Positions 37,340 to 44,338 of a stretch of 64,000 nt of DNA are shown one piece after another. Origin of the DNA: JAWVFM01 sp963739355 (GTDB lineage: Bacteria > Actinomycetota > Thermoleophilia > Solirubrobacterales > 70-9). Position 1 is the stretch's first letter. Each line of letters starts with the position of its first letter. The stretch is from positions 682,001-746,000 of the forward strand of contig CAVUAD010000007.1 in the NCBI GenBank assembly GCA_963739355.1. The letters run 5' to 3'. Under the pieces are notes generated by a model. It was not told the origin of the DNA. It saw nothing but the letters and a program-made list of their open reading frames with translations, and ran no database searches. The position numbers and the translations under genes were made by a program.

Positions 37340-38077
37340 ATCGCCGGTCGATTCAAGAGAGCGCTGCTCGGATACCGTCGCGCCGACGTGGACGCGGCGC
37401 TCGACGCCGCAGACGAGCGTCACCGGGTCGCGACCGAGGAGCTCGCCACGCGCGCAGCGAATCTCGACGAGCTCGAGCGCGTGGCGAACCGGCTCGCCGA
37501 GCGGGTCGTGGAGCGCGAGCGAGAGCTCAAGGACGTCAGGGCGGAGCTCGCGGAGGCCACCCGCAAGAGCGCGCTCAGCATGGAGGCGCTGGAGGCCCTC
37601 GTGAAGGAGCTGGAGAAGGCGCGCCGCAGGCCGCCGAAGGAGCCGGCGGCAGGCGGCGGGGCGGCGGCGGTGCCGGCCGAGCCCGAGCCGGACCCCGAGG
37701 TCGAGCAGCCCATCGCTGAGCGGACGCCGGGGCGAAGGTTCGATCCGGCGCCCACGACGGACCCCGACTCCGAGCCCGTCCCCGCAGGCTCGAACGGGCA
37801 CTCCGAGGAGGCGGCGGCGCGCATGTTCCAGGGATGCGTGGAGGTGGAGATCGGCCCGCTCGGCGATTTCGCCCAGCTGGTTGGCTTCGAGGACGCCGCG
37901 CGGGAGATCGGTGCGACCTCGGAGATCTCGATCGTGAGGTTCTCGGACGGCCGCGCGACGCTCGAGATGACGCTCGACGAGCCGGTGGAGCTCCTGGAGG
38001 AGCTCGAGCGGCGCTGCGCGATGGGCTTCAGGGTGCGGGACAACCGCGACGGGCGCATCGTCCTCGACGTCGACTGA
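37340..38077 (+). CDS. DivIVA-like coiled-coil protein
   Basis: About 245 residues when read from ATC 37340. The N terminus FKRALLGYRRADVDAALDAADER matches the DivIVA/GpsB-type lipid-binding entry motif (GYRRxDVDAAL). A coiled coil follows (about 35-90: LDELERVANRLAERVVERERELKDV), then a Pro/Ala/Glu linker and a C-terminal alpha/beta domain of about 85 residues (VEVEIGPLGDFAQLVGFEDA) that I do not recognise. The first conventional start, GTG 37388, would delete most of the DivIVA motif. Probably a membrane-curvature or polarity scaffold; inferred. Confidence 0.7.
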   Translation: MAGRFKRALLGYRRADVDAALDAADERHRVATEELATRAANLDELERVANRLAERVVERERELKDVRAELAEATRKSALSMEALEALVKELEKARRRPPKEPAAGGGAAAVPAEPEPDPEVEQPIAERTPGRRFDPAPTTDPDSEPVPAGSNGHSEEAAARMFQGCVEVEIGPLGDFAQLVGFEDAAREIGATSEISIVRFSDGRATLEMTLDEPVELLEELERRCAMGFRVRDNRDGRIVLDVD

Positions 38078-38091
38078 CGCGCCGTTTCGAA

Positions 38092-38097
38092 TAGCCT
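38092..38097 (+). promoter_or_regulatory. -10 box (TAGCCT) of the alpha/beta hydrolase gene, leaderless
   Basis: TAGCCT ends 8 nt before GTG 38106, with no ribosome-binding site. Confidence 0.5.
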
Positions 38098-38105
38098 CAT
38101 CGGCC

Positions 38106-38993
38106 GTGGCGGAGGAGAAGGCCCGGGCGGGCGAAGTCGAGATCGCGTACGAGAGCGTGGGGGACCCGGGGCAACCGACGATCCTGCTGGTCATGGGGCT
38201 GGGCGTGCAGATGCTCGGCTGGGACATGTCGCTCTGCGAGATGCTCGCCGAGCGGGGCTTTCGGGTGATCCGGTTCGACAACCGCGACGTCGGGCGGTCG
38301 ACGTGGTTCGAGGACGGCCCGGCCCCGGACCTCATGGCCGCGATGGTGGGGGACTACAGGACGGCGAGCTACACGCTCACGGACATGGCGGCGGACACGG
38401 CCGGGCTCCTGGAGGCGCTCGGAATCGACGCTGCGCACGTGGTCGGCGCGTCGATGGGAGGGATGATCGCCCAGACGCTTGCGATCGAGCACCCGGAGCG
38501 GGTGCTCTCGATGACCTCGATCATGTCGACCACCGGCGCTGCCGACGTCGGACAGCCGACCCCGGTCGCGATGCAGGCGCTGCTGGCCCCGCCGGCGACG
38601 AGCCGCGAGGGGTTCGTCGACGGGGCCGTCGCGATCTACTCGGCGATCGGCTCGCCCGGGTTCGAGATCGACACGGACCAGATCCGCCGGGAGGCGGGCG
38701 AGAGCTGGGACCGTGGCTACAACCCCCTCGGCGTGGGCCGCCAGCTGCTCGCGATCCTGGCGTCCGGCGACCGCACGCCCGGGCTGCGCGAGCTCGACGT
38801 CCCCACGCAGGTGATCCACGGCACGGACGACCCACTGGTCGACCGCTCGGGCGGCGAGGCGACGGCGGCCGCCATCCCCGGCGCGAAGCTCGAGCTGATC
38901 GACGGGATGGGCCACGACCTGCCCGAGGACCTCTGGCCGCGCTACACGGACCTGGTCGTCGAGAACGCCGCGCGGGCGACCGCCGCGGCCTAG
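38106..38993 (+). CDS. alpha/beta hydrolase
   Basis: 295 residues. Catalytic nucleophile Ser116 in VVGASMGGMIAQ; acid in IHGTDDPLVD; His270 in GMGHDLPEDLW. VMGLGVQMLGWDMSLCEMLA and RFDNRDVGRSTWFED match a large actinobacterial hydrolase group close to RdmC/aclacinomycin-methylesterase-like and haloperoxidase-like proteins. The substrate cannot be predicted. It is a single-gene unit and the last gene before the accessory patch. Confidence 0.88.
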   Translation: MAEEKARAGEVEIAYESVGDPGQPTILLVMGLGVQMLGWDMSLCEMLAERGFRVIRFDNRDVGRSTWFEDGPAPDLMAAMVGDYRTASYTLTDMAADTAGLLEALGIDAAHVVGASMGGMIAQTLAIEHPERVLSMTSIMSTTGAADVGQPTPVAMQALLAPPATSREGFVDGAVAIYSAIGSPGFEIDTDQIRREAGESWDRGYNPLGVGRQLLAILASGDRTPGLRELDVPTQVIHGTDDPLVDRSGGEATAAAIPGAKLELIDGMGHDLPEDLWPRYTDLVVENAARATAAA

Positions 38994-39047
38994 AAGTCAC
39001 ACACTCGACACATTCCGCGCGCAACGCGCGACTCCCTCCATGCGAAC

Positions 39048-39467
39048 ATGCGTTCGGTGTAGGACTCGAATCACAAGGGCAACGTCGCGGAGGCGATGAT
39101 CGCCGGCCGCGCGACCAGGCTCGGCATCCCGGTCATGAAGCCGTTGAACGAGCACACCCGCTACGACCTGATCTTCGACCTTCAGCCCCGGTTGCTGAGG
39201 GTCCAGTGCAAGTGGGCGCCGCTCAAGAGCGACGTCATCGTGGTTCGCCTACGAACGTCGCGCCGCACTAGTGCAGGACGTCAAGTCACCACCCAGCATT
39301 CGGCCGAGGAGGTTGACGCCATCGGTGTGTATTGCGAAGCGCTCGACCAGTGCTTCGTGGTCCCGATTGCAAAAGCTGCGCACATGGATGCGATTCACCT
39401 GCGGGTCGGCCCCACGAAAAATGGGCAACGTGCTTGTCTAAACTGGGCGGCTGAGTACGAACTCGCT
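39048..39467 (+). pseudogene. PD-(D/E)XK endonuclease-like gene, start region broken by TAG, runs into tRNA-Ala
   Basis: The frame encodes SNHKGNVAEAMIAGRATRLG, IPVMKPLNEHTRYDLIFDL, LLRVQCKWA, EEVDAIGVYCEALDQCFVVP and NGQRACLNWAAEYEL. This is the pattern of I-Ssp6803I-like PD-(D/E)XK endonucleases: catalytic Asp in RYDLIFD and Gln-x-Lys in VQCK retained. The codon just before DSNHKGN, where homologs start, is TAG (39060-39062); an in-frame ATG at 39048 precedes it. The first usable start, ATG 39096, lacks the first conserved helix. The frame stays open through the tRNA gene and to 39776, so the natural C terminus is uncertain. Probably a decaying homing-type nuclease. Confidence 0.65.
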
Positions 39468-39541
39468 GGGGCTGTAGCTCAGCTGGAAGTAGCGTCGCGC
39501 TGGCAGCGCGAAGGTCGTGGGTTCGAGTCCCACCAGCTCCA
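39468..39541 (+). tRNA. tRNA-Ala (anticodon GGC)
   Basis: A 74-nt cloverleaf. Acceptor GGGGCTG pairs with CAGCTCC and contains the G3-U70 wobble, the alanine identity element. The anticodon stem TCGCG/CGCGA encloses CTGGCAG, anticodon GGC at positions 34-36 (reads GCC/GCU). The T arm GTGGGTTCGAGTCCCAC is perfect. The D stem has one mismatch (C13-U22). Discriminator is A; CCA is not encoded. The frame of the upstream endonuclease passes through the gene without a stop. Confidence 0.96.
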
Positions 39542-39566
39542 TTCACCTGACTCAGACCGCTCCACC

Positions 39567-39776
39567 GTGATCGGAGCGCACGAGTTCCGCAACCGCTTCG
39601 GCTGGTACATGGAACGCTCAGCCGCCGGCGAAAGCTTCCTCATCACCCGCCGCGGGAAGCCCTACGCCCGGCTCAGCCCGCCGCCGCCGGCGCTAGTCAG
39701 GGGCCCGAGCGGGGACGCCCGTGGCGGGCGCCCCCACCTGCGCGTTCCCGGGTCTACTCGCCCCGGTCGTACTTGA
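39567..39776 (+). CDS. orphan Phd/YefM-type antitoxin-like protein
   Basis: GTG 39567 gives VIGAHEFRNRFGWYMERSAA then GESFLITRRGKPYARLSPPP, the complete N-terminal DNA-binding pattern of Phd/YefM antitoxins (xxAxEFRxxFxxYLxxxxxGExxxITRRGKPxARL). The toxin-binding C terminus is not recognisable: the tail is Gly/Arg/Pro-rich. No PIN, Doc or RelE-like toxin follows; the next gene is a dodecin on the other strand, overlapping by 23 nt. It is in the same frame as the endonuclease and begins 25 nt after the tRNA. Either a solitary regulator or the remnant of a toxin-antitoxin pair. Confidence 0.6.
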   Translation: MIGAHEFRNRFGWYMERSAAGESFLITRRGKPYARLSPPPPALVRGPSGDARGGRPHLRVPGSTRPGRT

Positions 39777-39969
39777 ACGAGACCCCGAGCCGGACCCGGA
39801 ACTCGGAGACCTTCCCGTCGCTGATCGTCAGGTCCTGGCGGACGACCTCGGCGATCCGCAGCTCACGCACCGACTCGCCGACCTTCTCGACGGCGTTGCG
39901 AGCCGCCTGCTCCCACGAGTCGGAACTGACGCCGACCACTTCGGTGACGCGATAGACGCTTTCGGACAT
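39754..39969 (-). CDS. dodecin (flavin-binding storage protein)
   Basis: 71 residues: SVYRVTEVVGVSSDSWEQAA then RNAVEKVGESVRELRIAEVV, RQDLTISDGKVSEFRVRLGVSFKY. This is the dodecin fold, a 12-mer that stores and buffers flavins (FMN, riboflavin or lumichrome). The Trp in DSWEQAA aligns with the flavin-stacking tryptophan of bacterial dodecins only approximately. A strong GAGGAGG ribosome-binding site precedes ATG 39969. The longer frame to 40311 has no conserved sequence. Confidence 0.9.
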   Translation of the reverse strand: MSESVYRVTEVVGVSSDSWEQAARNAVEKVGESVRELRIAEVVRQDLTISDGKVSEFRVRLGVSFKYDRGE

Positions 39970-40461
39970 CCTTGCCTCCTCGGCTTTGGGGCCTCCTAGC
40001 CTCCCACACCGGCGCCCTGAGGTTGCGCGTTCGTTGGCGGTAACGATCCCTCGCTGCGCTGCCTGGGCGCCGTCGGGGCCGGAATTCGGCGCTGCGGTCC
40101 GGACGTGATTGGCCCGATCGGCGGGCCTCTCTTCCGGCAGGGCCGGGATGCGATCACGACCGACGATGGTCAGGGTGGCCGGTGCGCCATGGTCTTCCCG
40201 GCCGAGAAGGGCTTCGAGCGCTCTCCCGGTTGCGCGGCGGACGACAACCTGCTGAAAACGGACCACCTCGTCGTGCAGCGCTTCACAGCGCGTCGGTGCC
40301 CGCAACTTCACCTGCTCGAGGGCCTTCTCGACAACCTGTGGGCCGGCCGAACCGGCCTGATCGAGCTTCAGAATCGCGCCAACGTCATCCTCGCCGAGGC
40401 ACCCGACGGCGTCCCTGGCGGCGACTGGTTTCGCCAGGTGCCGCTGCCCGGCCGGTGGCGG
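39970..40461. other. 492-bp stretch with no convincing gene
   Basis: Open frames exist on both strands (plus from 40105, minus to 40311) but they lack a start with a signal, conserved motifs or a consistent codon pattern. The stretch lies between the dodecin and a frameshifted lipoprotein-like gene and probably holds decayed sequence. Confidence 0.5.
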
Positions 40462-40801
40462 GTGCCGGCGATCAGCACGCTGCCCACGGCGGCCGCCTGC
40501 GCCTCCCCAGGCGGCACCTCCGGGCTGGTCACCGCTCGCATCGAACCGGACACCCCGGTTCCGAGATGCGTGAAGGTCAGGCCCTCGCAGGGCCGCCGCA
40601 TCGTCAACGGCAGCGGCGACTACGGACGGCGACCGCGGACGATCACCGTCAGGTTCGTCGGCTTCACCAGACGGGTCGCTCCCGGAGGGGCCGCCGTCTT
40701 CCGGCCCCGTCGGAACCTACCTCCTCCCGGGCGACCACGAGGTGACGGCCACCTACGCATCCGGCGGACCGGAGGTCATGTTCGTTCGGGGTGGCGGTTG
40801 A
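40462..40801 (+). pseudogene. frameshifted small exported (lipo)protein gene
   Basis: From GTG 40462 the frame reads a short export-like leader with TAAACASPGG (possible lipobox Cys) and VTARIEPDTPVPRCVKVRPSQGRRIVNGSGDYG, then TITVRFVGF-TRRVAPGGAAVF. Similarity-like continuity then moves to another frame: GTYLLPGDHEVTATYASGGPEVMFVRGGG, stop at 40799-40801. The shift falls in a run of four C at 40705-40708, where three would restore one frame (RPVGTYLLPG). The pattern resembles small secreted beta-sandwich proteins of actinobacteria. Recent inactivation or a homopolymer sequencing error. Confidence 0.45.
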
Positions 40802-40816
40802 GGCTGCGCCGGTAGC

Positions 40817-42790
40817 TCAGTCCCGCTGATTTCGGTTCCACTCCACCCAGCCGACGCCCTCGCGACCGTCGTCGGCGCGGGCGCGGCACATGGCGCGCGG
40901 GAACTGCGAGATCCGGCCGTCGGGCGCCTCGAGCAGGATGGGGCCGAAGGCGAGGGGCTCGACGTCCACGCTCGGGGCATCCGGCCCCATCTCGATCCGG
41001 GCGCTGGTGATCAGCCCGTTGTCGGCGACCTGCTCGGTGGCCGTCACGGACTCGATCTCCCGCAGCTCGCCCCCCCGCTGCATGTACCCGACGCCGTAGC
41101 CCGGCATCGTCGGCACTCCGACCGCGTGGGTGCGCGTCGCGTCCTCGAAGTGCAGGGCGCTCCACATCCAGTCGACGGCCCACCAGTCCCGCGAGCCCCA
41201 CGAGTGGTCCCGCTGGCCGGGCCCGGAGAACTCGATCTCCTCGTCGCCGACCCGGATCGTGCCGCTCACCCGGCAGGGGATCTCGTACCGCGTGCTCTGC
41301 CGCCACGCGTACGGGACGCCCTCCGTCTCCCAGACCAGGTCGAACGCGATCTCGACGGGCTCGCCCTCCTCGCGGCGCAGGGGGGCGGACTCGTCGGCGT
41401 GCGCGCCGGCGGTTCCCTCGAGGGTCACCCGGAACCGCTCGAGCGGCGCCTCGACATGGTGCTCGCCGTGGGCGACATCGGAGTGGACCACCTGCGCGTC
41501 GTCGTCCGCGTCGGGCAGCGGCATCTCGGCCGTGAGCATGATCGAGGGGCGGCCCGGGCCGCAGATGCACGCCGTGTACATGCAGGCGTCCAGGTTCGGC
41601 AGCCGCCCGATCCGCGTGTAGACCCCGAGGCTCGCGTCGTCGCCGATCGCGTCGAAGTACCAGCTCTCGTTCCAGAGCTCCTCGGGACCGGGTGGGTGGC
41701 GGCCCTCGTCCTCGGGCGCGGGCCGCAGCGGCTCGGGGCTCCCCGCGTCCGGCTCCGGCAGGAGCTCCAGAGCGTCGAGGTCGAGGATCTGCTGCGCGTT
41801 GCGCTCCAGCCAGGTCATGAACATGTCGTCCCCGCGCTCGGTGCGCTCGACCACCATCGACGCCGCGACGGTCATGACGATCCCATGGAAGGTCCCTCGC
41901 CGGTAGTCGTCCCAGCACTGCTCCCAGCCGAGGCCCTCGACCCCGCAGGCGAGCAACTCGTCGTGGTAGGCGCGCACCAGCTCCTCCTCGTGCGCCCGCC
42001 GGTCCTCCACCGAGAGCCCGCCACCCACGAAGTACGCCGCGTCGGTCATCGCGGGACCCCAGCTGACGGTCTGCCAATCGACCACCTTGCAGTCCTCGTC
42101 GGAGAACAGGAGGTTGTCCAGCCGGTAGTCGCCGTGCACCAGGCCGAGCGGCGGATGCCGGTCCGCGGCCCAGCCGTCGCACGACGGCACGAAGCGCTTG
42201 CAGACCTCCACGTGCTCGGGCGCGATCCGTCCTTCGTAGCGCTCGAGAAAGCCGCTGAGCAGCTGTGTGAGCAGCGCCTGGTTGAGGGGGCTCGGCTGGT
42301 TCAGCCAGTCCGCCGCGCCAAGCGCCAGGTCGCCGAGCACGGGAGCCTGAAGACGGGCGAGCTCGCGCAGCGCGATCCGCGCCTCGTCGACCGAGCAGCC
42401 GGCGATCTGGTCTCCGGTACGCGCGCCCACGATGTCCTCGAGAACCAGCGTGAACCATCCCTGCGCCGGGTCGTGCTCGGCGAGCAGGCAGCCGGGGATC
42501 GGCTCTCCGAGCCGCGCCGACAGGCTCCGGTAGAAGCAGATCTCGCGGTAGTACGCGCCCATGCCGACGCCGGTGGCGCGACTCGTCTCGTCGTCCGACG
42601 CGAGCTTCACCACGACGGTCTCGGGCGCCCCGCCGCACTCGTACTCCACGCGATGGCTCTGGCTCATCTGACCCGTGCCGATCCGCTCCGTGGCCTTGAT
42701 CTCCAGCCCGCCGCGGCCGAGCGCGCCCTCGAGCCACCCGGCGGTGATCTCCTCGGGTCCGCGGATCAGGTTGGGAGCGTCGGGCGAGAT
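40817..42790 (-). CDS. aminoglycoside-phosphotransferase-like kinase fused to a lipocalin-like domain
   Basis: About 657 residues read from ATC 42790. N-terminal kinase-like part: GPEEITAGWLEGALG, ERIGTGQMSQSHRVEYE, VVVKLAS, then the catalytic loop LGLVHGDYRLDNLLF and CKVVDWQTVSWGP (APH/EcKinase-like). From about residue 370 a second domain has SWYFDAIG, FSGPGQRDHSWGSRDWW and SALHFEDATRTHAVG, typical of AttH/CrtC-like lipocalin-fold (DUF7064/7065) proteins. The substrate is unknown; a lipid or hydrophobic small molecule is plausible. ATG 42667 is the first conventional start but loses the N-terminal kinase motif. It overlaps the end of the upstream MFS gene, so the two are an operon. Confidence 0.75.
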   Translation of the reverse strand: MSPDAPNLIRGPEEITAGWLEGALGRGGLEIKATERIGTGQMSQSHRVEYECGGAPETVVVKLASDDETSRATGVGMGAYYREICFYRSLSARLGEPIPGCLLAEHDPAQGWFTLVLEDIVGARTGDQIAGCSVDEARIALRELARLQAPVLGDLALGAADWLNQPSPLNQALLTQLLSGFLERYEGRIAPEHVEVCKRFVPSCDGWAADRHPPLGLVHGDYRLDNLLFSDEDCKVVDWQTVSWGPAMTDAAYFVGGGLSVEDRRAHEEELVRAYHDELLACGVEGLGWEQCWDDYRRGTFHGIVMTVAASMVVERTERGDDMFMTWLERNAQQILDLDALELLPEPDAGSPEPLRPAPEDEGRHPPGPEELWNESWYFDAIGDDASLGVYTRIGRLPNLDACMYTACICGPGRPSIMLTAEMPLPDADDDAQVVHSDVAHGEHHVEAPLERFRVTLEGTAGAHADESAPLRREEGEPVEIAFDLVWETEGVPYAWRQSTRYEIPCRVSGTIRVGDEEIEFSGPGQRDHSWGSRDWWAVDWMWSALHFEDATRTHAVGVPTMPGYGVGYMQRGGELREIESVTATEQVADNGLITSARIEMGPDAPSVDVEPLAFGPILLEAPDGRISQFPRAMCRARADDGREGVGWVEWNRNQRD

Positions 42791-44019
42791 GTCTCCAACA
42801 TACTTTGGGACCCCCGCAGGGTGCGCGTCTCATGCGGGACGAGCCCGATCGCGAGCAGCACCGCCGTGAAGATTCCGCCGCCGACCAAAACCGCGCTGGT
42901 GCTGGTCAGGTTGGCGATCGGCCCGGCCAGCACGAAGCCGAGCGGCAGGAAGACGAGTGAGCCCATCCAGTCGTAGGAGCTGACCCGGGAGAGCGACTCG
43001 GCCGGGACGTTCTCCACCATCGCGGTGCTCCACAGGACCTCGAAGAGCGCGAAGCCCGCGCCGAGGGCGACGGAGAGGACCAGGACGATCGCCTCCGCCG
43101 AGTGGGCGCCGAACGCGACCAGCATGAGTGGCCAGCCGAACGTCACGATGAATCCGGTGCGCATCGGGAACCGCGGGCGCCAGCGGAGGCCGATCAGCGC
43201 GCCAACCAGCGCGCCGAATCCCATCAGCGTGGTCATCACCCCGAAGACGGCGGCGGACCCGTATGCGTCGAGCGCCGCGGTCGGGCCGATGACGTAGAGC
43301 GGCGCGTAGCCGATCGGGACGATCAGGGCGAAGATCGCGACCGTCATCCAGAACCAGCGACGCGCCCGCACCTCGGCGAAGCCCTCGGCCAGCTCGGCAA
43401 GCACCGTGCGGCGCTCCTCAGCCGGCGCCGCCTCCCGCCAGCCGGGCCGCACGCGCATCAGGAGCAACCCGCTGACGCCGAACGTCGCGGCGTCGAGCGC
43501 GAAGGCCCAGCCGGGGCCGACCCCGAGGACGAGGGCGGTGGCGAGCGCGGGGCCGAGCATCTCGTTGACGTTGGCGCTCAGGCGGGAGAGCGCCTGCGCC
43601 TCCTGGACGTCGGCGGCCGGGACGGTCTGCGGGATGAGCCCCGTGTAGGCCGGCTGGAAGAACGCCTCGGCGCCGCCGAACAGCGCCTCGATGACCACCA
43701 GCTGCCAGATCTCGGCGGCTCCGGTGAAGATGAGCACCGCCAGGAGGGCGTGGAGGGCGCCCCGGATGACGTCCGTGCCGAGCATCAGCTTCGCGCGCGG
43801 GAGCCGGTCGGCCCAGACGCCGCCGATCAGCAGGAACAGGACGAGGGTGACCGTCTGGGCGCCGAGCACGATCCCGACGTCCACCGTGTCCCCCGTGGTC
43901 TTCGTTATGTAAAGCGCCAGGGCGACGATCACCATGCGGTCGCCGATGCCGCTCGCGGTCTGCGACAGCCAGAGGTTGCGGAAGTCCCGCCCGCCGAGGA
44001 CGCGAAACTGCCGGCGCAC
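42766..44019 (-). CDS. MFS transporter
   Basis: 417 residues, about 12 membrane helices. N-terminal FRNLWLSQTASGIGDRMVIV and the cytoplasmic-loop motif GGVWADRLPRAKLMLGTD (MFS motif A) place it in the MFS_3/enterobactin exporter-like group common in actinobacteria. A second half repeat follows a central loop rich in Glu/Arg (AAPAEERRTVLAELAEGFAE). It probably exports a small molecule. GTG 44019 is the start. The 3' end overlaps the kinase-lipocalin gene by 25 nt, so the kinase may act on the transported compound; inferred. Confidence 0.88.
   Translation of the reverse strand: MRRQFRVLGGRDFRNLWLSQTASGIGDRMVIVALALYITKTTGDTVDVGIVLGAQTVTLVLFLLIGGVWADRLPRAKLMLGTDVIRGALHALLAVLIFTGAAEIWQLVVIEALFGGAEAFFQPAYTGLIPQTVPAADVQEAQALSRLSANVNEMLGPALATALVLGVGPGWAFALDAATFGVSGLLLMRVRPGWREAAPAEERRTVLAELAEGFAEVRARRWFWMTVAIFALIVPIGYAPLYVIGPTAALDAYGSAAVFGVMTTLMGFGALVGALIGLRWRPRFPMRTGFIVTFGWPLMLVAFGAHSAEAIVLVLSVALGAGFALFEVLWSTAMVENVPAESLSRVSSYDWMGSLVFLPLGFVLAGPIANLTSTSAVLVGGGIFTAVLLAIGLVPHETRTLRGSQSMLETSRPTLPT
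42797..42802 (-). promoter_or_regulatory. -10 box (TATGTT) before the kinase-lipocalin gene
   Basis: On the minus strand TATGTT is followed by GGAGAC and ATC 42790. It matches the arrangement at 37328-37342 in 13 of 15 bases, inside the 3' end of the MFS gene. Confidence 0.45.
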
Positions 44020-44042
44020 GCGTCCTGCCGGCGCTCCGGGAC

Positions 44043-44315
44043 CTAGGCGGCGGCGAAGCGCGCGGCCGAGCGCGCGCGGTGCTTCGCGGCCTCGACCTCG
44101 CGGTTCTTCGGCGGCGCCGAGGTGACCAGGCTGTCGAGCAGCTTGCTCGTCACGGCGGCGATCTCCTCGACGGCCAGCGCGAAGGCCTCCTCGTTGGCGC
44201 GGGACGGCTTCGTGGAGCCGCTCACCTTGCGGACGTACTGGAGGGCCGCCGCGGCGACCTCGTCATCGGTCGCCGGCGGATCGAAGTTGTGAAGGGTGCG
44301 GATGTTGCGACACAT
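44043..44315 (-). CDS. DUF2277 family protein
   Basis: 90 residues: MCRNIRTLHNFDPPATDDEV then AAAALQYVRKVSGSTKPSRANEEAF, TSKLLDSLVTSAPPKNREVEAAK. This is the complete DUF2277 pattern, a small cytosolic protein widespread in actinobacteria with no known function. The conserved Cys2 follows the initiator Met. TACCCT at 44322-44327 is 6 nt upstream, so the mRNA is probably leaderless and the Cys lies near its very 5' end. Confidence 0.92.
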   Translation of the reverse strand: MCRNIRTLHNFDPPATDDEVAAAALQYVRKVSGSTKPSRANEEAFALAVEEIAAVTSKLLDSLVTSAPPKNREVEAAKHRARSAARFAAA

Positions 44316-44321
44316 GCCCCG

Positions 44322-44327
44322 AGGGTA
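44322..44327 (-). promoter_or_regulatory. -10 box (TACCCT) of the DUF2277 gene, leaderless
   Basis: Reads TACCCT on the minus strand, 6 nt before ATG 44315. It lies within the 23-bp gap after the fructosamine-kinase-like gene. Confidence 0.55.
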
Positions 44328-44338
44328 GCTACAGCGGC

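Noticed and set aside
39286..39546. Minus-strand ORF starting MNGAGGTRTHDLRAAS
   Set aside because: Its N terminus is the antisense translation of tRNA-Ala, a common spurious annotation.
40105..40815. 236-codon ORF on the plus strand
   Set aside because: Only the part after about 40462 resembles protein, and it changes frame near 40706, so it is treated as a pseudogene instead.
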